Shown: in pieces, positions 15,383-22,053 of the stretch | Position numbering within the stretch: the first letter of the stretch is position 1 | How the letters are laid out: the number at the start of each line of letters is the position of its first letter | Source of the DNA: Clostridiales bacterium | Lineage (GTDB): Bacteria; Bacillota; Clostridia; Lachnospirales; Lachnospiraceae | Reading direction: 5' to 3' | NCBI GenBank assembly: GCA_019423835.1 | Contig: JAHZAR010000014.1 | Location: forward strand, 11,450-35,102 | Length of the DNA stretch: 23,653 bases | Position numbers and translations under genes: made by a program | Notes under the pieces: generated by a model | The model's database searches: none | Seen by the model: the letters and a program-made list of their open reading frames with translations, nothing else | Told to the model about the DNA's origin: nothing

Positions 15383-16765
15383 AAATGTTCCCTCCTTTAT
15401 CAGTCGTTCCTCTTTATTTCGTATGAGATAGGCCTTGATAATAGCAGCCCGTCCCCTTGTCACTTTTCCTGAACCGCTCTCGGCCCGTATCCGTATGAGC
15501 ACGTTGGAGTAAAGGCTTTCCGGGTATTTCGCTCCCGACAGGATCGATTTGAAAACGGCAGCAGCCATATTCGGCGGCGCTTTTTTGTCACGGGACTTCT
15601 GATTGGCCGTTTCATACAGCATCCTTCCTGCACTCATATATTCTGTTCTGTCCCAGGAAGGCCGGACAATCTCCATCTGCTCATAATGGTGTTTCAGATT
15701 GGTAAGAATGCTGCCGAAACTGTTCTTATAGAAGAAACGTACAGACAGCCGCGCCGCATTCGGCGACAGTCCCAGAACGCAGAAACTCTGTTCAGGATTC
15801 AGGCAAATGTCATCGACTGCCACCGGTCTGCCCTTCTGCATTGCCTCCAACAGTTCCCGGATTTTTTCCTGATCGTCCTCTCTGGCCTCCATTCCCATCC
15901 AGAATGCCTGCTGGTAGGCTTCTTCCCCGCTCTCAGACCAGAAAATCACAGTCGCATCTCCTAACTGGAACACATATCTGCGCTGGGACAGAAGATAATT
16001 GAGAGCCGTCGTATAGGCGAAGGCCGCATAGATTCCCACTGGTGCATTGTAGCTCTGTTCCTTTCCGTAGGAAGTAAATGAGTCTGCATTGAAGGATACC
16101 AGAGCCGCACCGCTGGACTGTGCACCCGAAACTCCCTTGATCGTATTGTGAATTCTTGCGATCTCTGTCCTCTTTCCTGTCACAAGGCAAACCCCGGCTT
16201 TTTCTTCCCCTGCTCCCTTTTTATTCTGGCTTTCTTCCCAGGCACGCCGGATGCTTTCATCCTTCTGTGCTTCATCCATCCCAACGGAAAAAATAAGGTT
16301 TCCACCGGCTGTAAGCTCCTCCCACTTTTCGCGGATCACAGAATTTTCTGCTGCCTTCTCCGGATCCCAGCTCTTGAAAAATGCACGGACGGCCTCTGCG
16401 GCTTCTCCGGAAACGCCGTCGAGAATTTCCAGATGCCTGTTCTTAGCTGCCTCGAAGCACTCCCTGAGCCGTTTTCCCGAACCATTTTTGTCTATTCCCA
16501 AAAGGTATTTGGAATTGTCACAGAGAAAATTCGGTGCAATGCCTGAGGAACGGGAAACCATGGCCGGCACAGTAAAATCCTGCGGAACCAGAACCTTTTT
16601 TTTACCGCGCTCTTCCTCTTTCAAACAGGGAATTACTCTTGCCACTGTCCCATCGGGTCTCAGATCCAGGCAGTATGACACCTTCGCGCTGCACCAGCCT
16701 GGCTTTGACACTTTTCCCTGCTCTGCCAGCCTTTCATAATACCTTACAAGCTCCTGTAAAATCAC
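14987..16765 (-). CDS. cas8c: Cascade large subunit Cas8c (Csd1)
   Basis: 592 residues starting at a GTG that overlaps the cas5c stop (GTGA). It is recognisable as Csd1 from the N-terminal LQELVRYYERLAEQGKV, the central CLVTGKRTEIARIHNTIKG, SFNADSFTSYGKEQSYNAPV, and VFQLGDATVIFWSE. Cas8c recognises the PAM and recruits Cas3. The C-terminal third (from about residue 462) contains the small-subunit domain and an internal start that should give a separate Cas11c. No frameshift or missing block is seen, so Cascade should be functional. Confidence 0.96.
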   Translation of the reverse strand: MILQELVRYYERLAEQGKVSKPGWCSAKVSYCLDLRPDGTVARVIPCLKEEERGKKKVLVPQDFTVPAMVSRSSGIAPNFLCDNSKYLLGIDKNGSGKRLRECFEAAKNRHLEILDGVSGEAAEAVRAFFKSWDPEKAAENSVIREKWEELTAGGNLIFSVGMDEAQKDESIRRAWEESQNKKGAGEEKAGVCLVTGKRTEIARIHNTIKGVSGAQSSGAALVSFNADSFTSYGKEQSYNAPVGIYAAFAYTTALNYLLSQRRYVFQLGDATVIFWSESGEEAYQQAFWMGMEAREDDQEKIRELLEAMQKGRPVAVDDICLNPEQSFCVLGLSPNAARLSVRFFYKNSFGSILTNLKHHYEQMEIVRPSWDRTEYMSAGRMLYETANQKSRDKKAPPNMAAAVFKSILSGAKYPESLYSNVLIRIRAESGSGKVTRGRAAIIKAYLIRNKEERLIKEGTFVRVNESCVDTAYVLGRIFAVLEEIQEKANPGLNSTIKDRYFNAACSRPQLIFPTLFKLESSHIRKLEDGAAIYYERQLTELQGMLQSEKEENGIRKKAKSYPASLNLEEQGAFILGYYHQVQKRYTKKEDK

Positions 16766-17424
16766 CGTACCACCTCACAGTCTTTTACTTCCAGCACTCC
16801 CCGCCTTAGAACGGCCCTGAAAAACATGGGCTGAATATTTTTCAGATCGGAATAGTCCATATCATAAAGCATATATCCCAAATCCCTTTCCTCCTCCCCC
16901 TCATAGGCAGTGGAAATCACTTCCTCCTCACAGGGAGCAAAGTAGGCGGGAAACTCCCTGCATCCAAAATAGGGCATATGAAAGCATTCCCCTCTATTGA
17001 GTCTTCTGGTTACAATGTCCTTGAACTTTCCCGGATTGTCTGTTTCATTGGCATTCTGCGTCATCTCGAAGTGGGCTTCTATCACATATTCTACATCCTT
17101 TAAAATCAGTGACGCCCTCTGTACAATATCGGCCTTCGTGCTGATGTATAGATCCTTTTTCGCTCCATTGTAAACGGAAAGGGCATTGGACGCAGACAGC
17201 TTGCTTTTCACCTCATTTCTTCTGACACTGGTAAAGCGGATGGGCTTCTTGACATAAATCCTGTCAATCTTCCATCTGAGGCCAGGATGCCAGTAGATTG
17301 CCTCCAATATGCCCCGGGCGGCAGAGGGTGTCATCACGTCGTAGGTGCACCGTTCCACTTTCATCTCCGGCCGCGAAAAAAGAGCATAATCTCCCCACAC
17401 CCGTACTTTGATTCCTTTTGCCAT
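16762..17424 (-). CDS. cas5c: Cas5c (Cas5d), crRNA-processing Cascade subunit
   Basis: 220 residues with AAAGGAG before the ATG. It starts KVRVWGDYALFSRPEMKVERCTYDVMTPSAARGILEAIYW, the I-C Cas5 signature. In I-C there is no Cas6; Cas5 cuts the repeat at the base of its stem and keeps the 5' handle. A Tyr44 and a His118 lie where the catalytic residues of characterised Cas5d proteins are expected, though exact equivalence needs an alignment. A 147-base gap separates it from the cassette gene upstream; it holds no terminator I can see and no clear promoter. Confidence 0.95.
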   Translation of the reverse strand: MAKGIKVRVWGDYALFSRPEMKVERCTYDVMTPSAARGILEAIYWHPGLRWKIDRIYVKKPIRFTSVRRNEVKSKLSASNALSVYNGAKKDLYISTKADIVQRASLILKDVEYVIEAHFEMTQNANETDNPGKFKDIVTRRLNRGECFHMPYFGCREFPAYFAPCEEEVISTAYEGEEERDLGYMLYDMDYSDLKNIQPMFFRAVLRRGVLEVKDCEVVR

Positions 17425-17571
17425 ATGTATGGCTCCTTTCTTTTGCTGTATTTGATCGCTATATATTCATTGAGGTATTTTCCATTGCTCGACTGCACTT
17501 ACTGGATTTACCGTCTCACTTCGGTCATATTTCCCTTGCGCGTGTTCGATTTTATCATACGGGGAATTCTG

Positions 17572-18009
17572 CTATATAACTGCATTTTGTCTGTAACAGG
17601 CGGCAATATAATCGCGGGGCTGATAGTATAAATCTGTATTGTAATCGGACAGCCTTTCCTCAATCCAAGAGTGATAAACCTCCCATATACCCTTAACTTC
17701 TTCACCTTCCGGAAAGCAGTCCTCTATCAGTCTCTCAAACACCTCGCCCAAAGTCCAGTAATCAGGCGGCTCGTACATACATGCTGCGACATTATCATAA
17801 TTTCCCTCTGTAATTTTGCATTCGTCAATTAACTCCCCGGCTGTTTTCTCAATTGGTTCACAGTGAAACACATCCGCATATTCATAAAGCCGCTTAAGAC
17901 GTTCTATCCCTATGCGCTCTGCCACAGTGCTTCTTCTGTTTTTTGTCCTGCGTCCGACAAATTCAATCAGACTGCACACGTAAAATAAATCATTATTGTT
18001 TTTATTCAT
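17572..18009 (-). CDS. Conserved hypothetical protein, partner gene of a DUF3990 cassette
   Basis: 145 residues from the ATG at 18009, preceded by GAGGAAG with a 7-base gap; it overlaps the end of the DUF3990 reading frame by 8 bases, so the two were made to be translated together. The protein is acidic, mostly helical in appearance, and has no signal peptide or membrane segment. The opening LFYVCSLIEFVGRRTKNRR and the ending DLYYQPRDYIAACYR are patterns I have seen only in uncharacterised proteins beside DUF3990 and DUF3791 genes in gut Firmicutes. A role as antidote or accessory to the DUF3990 protein is possible but unproven. It sits inside the cas locus, upstream of cas5c on the same strand, and appears intact. 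Confidence 0.75.
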   Translation of the reverse strand: MNKNNNDLFYVCSLIEFVGRRTKNRRSTVAERIGIERLKRLYEYADVFHCEPIEKTAGELIDECKITEGNYDNVAACMYEPPDYWTLGEVFERLIEDCFPEGEEVKGIWEVYHSWIEERLSDYNTDLYYQPRDYIAACYRQNAVI

Positions 18010-18375
18010 GGCGAACTTCCTCACTTCTTATATAGGTTATGGTATTTAACGCAGAAATCGAGTGGAAACTGATTTGGTGGGTTGGGTAACTGAATTTTGC
18101 CAGCTCCCAAAACGCAGCCCTTGAAATTTTTCCGTCTACAACATTCTGCACATAATTAAAAATTTTATCATCTGCCATTGACCCCTCAACAATATCATAT
18201 ATGTGCGGAATTCCTCTCCTGCATGCAATGATAAAGTCTAACCACTCCTCTGTCATTGTTTCAAAACTCAAATACCTCAGCTCATAATTCGGGACATATT
18301 CATAAAAATTAATATATCCTAGGCCTCCAAACCGACTGGCCCATCGTTTTGCCTGCTCCCATGATATAAAACCAT
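18002..18375 (-). pseudogene. DUF3990-family gene broken by an internal deletion and frameshift
   Basis: The ATG at 18375 has AGGAAG upstream and encodes MVLYHGS, the standard DUF3990 start, but that frame stops after 18 codons (TAG near 18319). From about 18357 another frame carries the rest of the family without an ATG: EQAKRWASRFGGLGYINFYEY, TEEWLDFIIACRRG, YDIVEGSMADDKIFN and the closing RSEEV. Compared with full members, roughly 28 residues around the DFG-x-GFY-x-T block are missing and the junction is out of frame. The remaining part could start only at a TTG (18271) or ATG (18256). To my knowledge DUF3990 is related to ADP-ribosyltransferases, so the lost block would include an active-site motif. 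The product is probably inactive. Confidence 0.8.
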
Positions 18376-18436
18376 CTCATCTTCCTTTCCGTGTCTTTTC
18401 ACTTTCCCTTTAGGCATGTCCTTTTCTAAATTAAAA

Positions 18437-18474
18437 TTCATCTTTTTTTATTTTTAAAATTATATTCCTATCAT
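18437..18474 (+). promoter_or_regulatory. Predicted Cascade target site over the cassette promoter
   Basis: TTC at 18437-18439 is a type I-C PAM, followed by a protospacer from 18440. Its first 17 bases equal the pseudo-spacer at 18596-18612 except at positions 6 and 12; beyond position 17 the match is lost. A Cascade footprint of about 35 bases would reach 18474 and cover the start site and most of the -10 box (18470-18475) of the minus-strand promoter. Confidence 0.6.
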
Positions 18475-18497
18475 ATCACTTTTTCTTTTTAAGTCAA
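18470..18497 (-). promoter_or_regulatory. Strong promoter of the DUF3990 cassette (and possibly cas5c-cas2)
   Basis: Minus strand TTGACT (18497-18492), 16-base A-rich spacer, TATGAT (18475-18470). The start point would be near 18463. No terminator is seen from here to cas2, so the promoter may feed the cassette and the Cascade/adaptation genes. Confidence 0.75.
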
Positions 18498-18538
18498 TCT
18501 GATTTTTGCTATTAGCTCTTTTTTTTCACCGCTTCTTG

Positions 18539-18547
18539 TGTTATGGT
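18539..18547 (+). promoter_or_regulatory. Extended -10 promoter for the crRNA-like RNA
   Basis: TG-T-TATGGT on the plus strand (TG at 18539-18540, hexamer 18542-18547). A start 7 bases later would fall at 18554, the first base of the degenerate repeat. The -35 region is only a T-run, which is acceptable for extended -10 promoters. Confidence 0.4.
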
Positions 18548-18553
18548 ATCTAT

Positions 18554-18660
18554 GTCACTCAGTGTTCTTATCCGATACCGGGTGTGGATTGAAATATCTT
18601 CTTTTAGTTTTATCTATGAAAGAAGAGGAAGAGGGGGCCGAACGGCCCCCTCCTCCTCTT
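18554..18660 (+). ncRNA. Degenerate crRNA-like RNA (CreA/CreR type)
   Basis: The 5' segment 18554-18595 is a decayed I-C repeat. It starts GTCACTC (array repeat: GTCGCTC), ends GGGTGTGGATTGAAAT, and shares the last 12 bases exactly with the array repeat. CACTC (18556-18560) can pair with GGGTG (18580-18584), so the stem just before the Cas5c cleavage zone is kept although the loop has grown. Next comes a pseudo-spacer (18596 to about 18622). In place of a second repeat there is a 17-pair GC-rich hairpin. The pseudo-spacer seed matches the cassette promoter (18440-18456) beside a TTC PAM. Degenerate crRNAs of this kind are known: CreA represses a toxin promoter, CreR represses cas genes. Orientation is opposite to the array. 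The RNA itself is a prediction. Confidence 0.6.
18623..18660. terminator. GC-rich hairpin ending cas3 and the crRNA-like RNA
   Basis: An 8-base-pair core (18633-18640 with 18643-18650) extends by 9 more pairs with a single mismatch to 18623/18660. It starts immediately after the cas3 stop codon (18664-18662). T-tracts are interrupted on both sides (CTCTTTCT on plus, CTTCTTTC on minus), but the stability suggests real termination in both directions. Confidence 0.75.
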
Positions 18661-18661
18661 T

Positions 18662-20983
18662 CTACATCCAAACTGCCTTCCCTGTTTCCACCTCCATCAA
18701 AAGTCCAACCTCCTGTGAATACTGTTCTCTCCTCTTCAGCACGTACAATCCGTCTCCTTCCCCTTCTGTCAATAGCTCAGCGATGCCGTTTCGGCAGAAC
18801 TCTTCTATTTTCTTTTTGTCTACACTCACACTGTATCTGCCTGCCTCACGCATCCGCTTTCTGCTGCAGCCTTTTAAACGGATTTCCTCCGCAATTTTTT
18901 CTGCACTCTCCTCGACCGGTATCAGGAGAGATACTGTGTGTTCCTCGATCATCTTAAATTCCTGAGCGGCAGAGGTGAAGCTGAAATTTCCCGGGCGGAA
19001 ATATTCCATTATATGCTTTCTGTCCAGCTCGCTTCCCTTAAACTGGTACAGATAGCGGAAATACTCTTCCGCTGCCTCCGGGGAATTCAGACTTTTTCCT
19101 GCCCGTTCCAGCTTCTCCAGCATTCCGCTCATCACCGCGGCCCTCTGCTCCTGCTCCGTGGTTTTCCTTTCTCCCTCCACTTCAAAAAGCCAGGTCCTGC
19201 TCTCCTCCAGAGGGCGTTTTCCCTCCCTGTTGCAGCGCCCGGCCGCCTGTATGGCCGAGTCGAGTCCTGCCATTTCCCGGTACACAGATGCAAAATCCAG
19301 GTCCACTCCAGCCTCCACCAGGCTCGTCGCAATCACAAGGCAGACATTCTCTGCAGTTTTTGCCTCTTTTGTTTCCTCCCTTATCCCAGTTTTTCCACTC
19401 TGCGATTCTCCTTCCGCCCTTTTCCCCGTCCGTTTCCGTATCTCCTCCAGAACCGCCTTCCTGTGCTCCGGATACATCTGGGTTGAAAGGTGGAAAATCT
19501 CTCCTTCCGATAATTGTCTCCTTCTCCCCTTCAGCTCCTGATAGACCTCCTGAACCTCCCGCTTTGTATTCAGAATGCAAAGTACCTGGTCTTCCTGCTC
19601 CAGCCTGTCAATCAGCTCCTCCTTCCGGATTCTTCCAAGGTTGAGTATCTGGCAGCGCTTAAAAAACTGAAACTGCTCCTCACGATCAGGGCACAGTTCT
19701 TCCCACGTTATGCTTTTTCTGAACAGTCCGCCAAGGGCCGGCTGTGTCGCTGTGCAGAGTACCAGCGTACTCCTGTACCTCAAAAGCAGTTCCTCCATCG
19801 CTGCGATACAGGGCTTCAGGTACTCGCAGGGCAGCATCTGTGCCTCATCAAATATGATCACGCTGTCCGCTATATTGTGAAGTTTTCTGCACTTTGAGGA
19901 TTTATTGGAAAACAGCGATTCAAAAAACTGAACATTCGTCGTCACCACCACAGGCTTGTCCCAGTTCTCAGCAGCCAGGTGAAGCGTTTTCAGTTCCTCG
20001 TCACTCTCATAATCGATATTGCAGTGATCCTCCAGTACATTCTCTCTTCCCAGAATGTCGCTGAAGATTTTTGCATTCTGTTCGATGATGCTGGTATACG
20101 GAATCACGTAGATCACCCGCTTCATCCCGTGCTCTGCCCCATGGCGGAGAGCAAAGGCCAGAGAAGATATAGTTTTTCCTCCTCCAGTAGGCACCGTCAG
20201 CCGAAACAGACCGCGGGGGAGCGTCCCTTTCTCAAGACACTCCCTCAAAATCTCGCTTCTTCTCCCGTTGACAGTCCTCCTGTCGTAATTATCCAGCCAG
20301 CCCGACACATGCTTTTCCAGCTTTTTTAAAAGGGATTCCAGCTTTTCACCGGAATCCCTCTCCACTTTTTCCTTCATAAATGCTTCCGTGTCGAGAAAAT
20401 CCGCATCTACCAGGCAGGAATACAGCATCCGGATGAGAAAAGACTGAGCAAATCCCGGATCCTCCCCTCTGTCTGTTCCTCTGAAATTTGCAGGGGCAGA
20501 AAGGGCAGGAAAGTCAACCTCCTTTCGGTACTCCTCAAAGCTGCAGAGTTCTTTCTTCATTCTCCCTTTCAAGGTTCCTCTTCCAGCCAAGTCCCCATCT
20601 CCGCCTGTGTCAGGCAGGCCGCTGTGGTGTCCTGCCACCGCGTAGGCAAGCATTCCATACGGGCTGTAGGGCCCTTTCTGCTCCCAGCACAGCCTGGCTC
20701 CGGCAGTGGCATGGTCTACTTTTTTCCCATTTTCCGTGAGCCTCTTCTGAAATTCCAAAGAATATTTTCCTATATCGTGCAGCTTCCCCAAGGCATAACC
20801 GTAGCTTCCGAATCCGAATACATCTGCAAACTGCTCTGCCAACCTTCCCGTTCCCTCCAGGTGCTCCAAAATCGTCTGCTCGCGTTTTCCATCTTCGCTG
20901 ATATGAGCCAGAAACTTCCTTCTTATCTCCCGACATCCCTTTTCTGCTGAATCGTCAGTTTCCTTCTTTTTATCTTCCTGCAT
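18662..20983 (-). CDS. cas3: CRISPR helicase/nuclease Cas3 (type I-C)
   Basis: 773 residues. The N-terminal HD nuclease has LHDIGK (His69-Asp70), HATAG (His91) and AGHHSG (His119-His120), all metal ligands. The SF2 helicase follows: Walker A VPTGGGKT (264-271), IFDEAQML (DEAQ at 379-382), CTATQPAL, IATSLVEAGVDLDF and AAGRCNREG. A C-terminal accessory domain completes the length. Cas3 is recruited by Cas8c after target binding and degrades the non-target strand. An AAAGGG-type site precedes the ATG. It begins 59 bases after the OPRT-like gene without its own visible promoter, and ends in a strong hairpin that isolates it from the cas genes downstream. Confidence 0.97.
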   Translation of the reverse strand: MQEDKKKETDDSAEKGCREIRRKFLAHISEDGKREQTILEHLEGTGRLAEQFADVFGFGSYGYALGKLHDIGKYSLEFQKRLTENGKKVDHATAGARLCWEQKGPYSPYGMLAYAVAGHHSGLPDTGGDGDLAGRGTLKGRMKKELCSFEEYRKEVDFPALSAPANFRGTDRGEDPGFAQSFLIRMLYSCLVDADFLDTEAFMKEKVERDSGEKLESLLKKLEKHVSGWLDNYDRRTVNGRRSEILRECLEKGTLPRGLFRLTVPTGGGKTISSLAFALRHGAEHGMKRVIYVIPYTSIIEQNAKIFSDILGRENVLEDHCNIDYESDEELKTLHLAAENWDKPVVVTTNVQFFESLFSNKSSKCRKLHNIADSVIIFDEAQMLPCEYLKPCIAAMEELLLRYRSTLVLCTATQPALGGLFRKSITWEELCPDREEQFQFFKRCQILNLGRIRKEELIDRLEQEDQVLCILNTKREVQEVYQELKGRRRQLSEGEIFHLSTQMYPEHRKAVLEEIRKRTGKRAEGESQSGKTGIREETKEAKTAENVCLVIATSLVEAGVDLDFASVYREMAGLDSAIQAAGRCNREGKRPLEESRTWLFEVEGERKTTEQEQRAAVMSGMLEKLERAGKSLNSPEAAEEYFRYLYQFKGSELDRKHIMEYFRPGNFSFTSAAQEFKMIEEHTVSLLIPVEESAEKIAEEIRLKGCSRKRMREAGRYSVSVDKKKIEEFCRNGIAELLTEGEGDGLYVLKRREQYSQEVGLLMEVETGKAVWM

Positions 20984-21042
20984 CTTTCTTTCCCTTTATC
21001 CTTCTTTTCTCAGACTTCCACCCTGCTGTATTCCTGCCTCTT

Positions 21043-21684
21043 TTATTCCTGCCTGAAATACCCAAAGCTGTTTACCAGGGCATCAATTTTCATCTTTCTT
21101 TCACAGAACGGACAGTTCCTGTAATCGTAGAACCGGTAGTCCGGCAGATCCTCTGCGGAATACACACTGTTGATATGTACCCCGTCCACCTCCGTCTGGG
21201 CGCTGAACACGGCGGCCACCCCTTCCAGAATCCCCTCATAATATCCAATACACTCCAGCGCCTTATTGAGGGTCAGACCGGTGGTGATATTGGCCAGCAG
21301 GAGAATCACATGCTTTCCGGCCACCATGGGTCTGAGATTTTCTTTAAAAATCATCTGGCTGTTGCTGTTGAATTCCGGGGTAATAATATAGATCGTTTTA
21401 TGTTCATTCCTTGACATGAAGCCGGCCTTGGAAAGCTCCTCCGCGAGATAAGCTCCGATGACCTGGGTTCCGTCCAGACATACGATGGTATCCACTACCG
21501 TATTATTCACATACTGGCCTGCCAGTGTTTTTGCCATCTCCTCCGCCTCGCTCTGACGGGCCTTCACTGTCGTCATATCAATGTAATAGTTAATGTGGGC
21601 GTGATTTGTAGCAAAATGCCCCGGAACCGCCTTGAGCGGAAGATGCGTGTTCTTTGCGCGGATTTTCAGCATTGTATGTTCCAT
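21043..21684 (-). CDS. Orotate phosphoribosyltransferase-like protein with degenerate PRPP loop
   Basis: 213 residues from the ATG at 21684, which has AGGAGGAGG upstream; a start at 21738 would lack one. The fold reads as a type I PRTase of the PyrE-like branch: DTIVCLDGTQVIGAYLAEEL (loop near the pyrophosphate site), then the position of the PRPP loop, HVILLLANITTGLTLNKALE. Normal loops have two acidic residues before the Thr-Thr-Gly; here they are Ala and Asn. The C-terminus carries NCPFCERKMKIDALVNSFGY, two cysteines that could bind metal. Such proteins are widespread in Lachnospiraceae and are often annotated as OPRT, but activity is doubtful. It has its own promoter and may share a transcript with cas3. 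Confidence 0.75.
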   Translation of the reverse strand: MEHTMLKIRAKNTHLPLKAVPGHFATNHAHINYYIDMTTVKARQSEAEEMAKTLAGQYVNNTVVDTIVCLDGTQVIGAYLAEELSKAGFMSRNEHKTIYIITPEFNSNSQMIFKENLRPMVAGKHVILLLANITTGLTLNKALECIGYYEGILEGVAAVFSAQTEVDGVHINSVYSAEDLPDYRFYDYRNCPFCERKMKIDALVNSFGYFRQE

Positions 21685-21867
21685 AAAATACCTCCTCCTG
21701 CCAAAATGGCCTGTCTGCGCTGCTGCGTATATTTTCATATTCCAGTCTGGCGTGCCGCAGCTCCGGTGTTTCGTTTTCCCCTGGCAGACAGCTATTCGGG
21801 CTGCCGTCTCAGCCTCACCCCGGACAGAAAATACAAACCCTATACAGTCAGCGCAACTATTTTCTTA

Positions 21868-21897
21868 ATTATATAACATTTCGCCTTAATTATACAA
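21868..21897 (-). promoter_or_regulatory. Promoter of the OPRT-like gene (possibly also cas3)
   Basis: Minus strand TTGTAT (21897-21892), 18 bases, TATAAT (21873-21868). A second TATAATTAAG at 21894-21885 makes a tandem copy of the -10 region. The transcript leader would be about 175 bases, with 8-base complementary segments at 21711-21718 and 21784-21791. Confidence 0.6.
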
Positions 21898-21985
21898 TAT
21901 AAAACAGGTATCTTTTTCTTATTTTTCAGATTTTTATTTGTTTTTCCTTAAACTCACTAAATGTTTTTCTGCTTCTTCAGAGTCT

Positions 21986-22022
21986 AAAAAGGCTGCTGCA
22001 GGATAATCACTCTGCAGCAGCC
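21986..22022 (-). terminator. Terminator of the M42 peptidase gene
   Basis: Arms 21991-22001 and 22012-22022 form a perfect 11-base-pair stem with a 10-base loop; on the minus strand it runs into TTTTTAGA. It ends the M55-M42 transcript before the OPRT-like promoter. Confidence 0.92.
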
Positions 22023-22053
22023 CGCTTCCCGTATTTTTGATCCCAACCTTCTG

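Noticed and set aside
17425..17571. Open frames on the minus strand running toward the cas5c start (one of about 30 codons before a TGA)
   Set aside because: No start codon with a ribosome binding site and no family resemblance. Could be a gene remnant, but nothing supports it beyond length.
18379..18390. Second possible seed match of the pseudo-spacer, at the ribosome binding site of the DUF3990 gene, beside CTC
   Set aside because: Nine of ten bases match but the mismatch falls at position 7, the match ends at position 10 and the PAM is less usual. The site at 18440 is clearly better.
18319..18441. A 40-codon minus-strand frame from ATG 18441 running through the MVLYHGS start
   Set aside because: No ribosome binding site before 18441; the upstream 22 codons resemble nothing known. 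It overlaps the predicted Cascade target, so a mini-protein role cannot be fully excluded, but the evidence is too thin to annotate.
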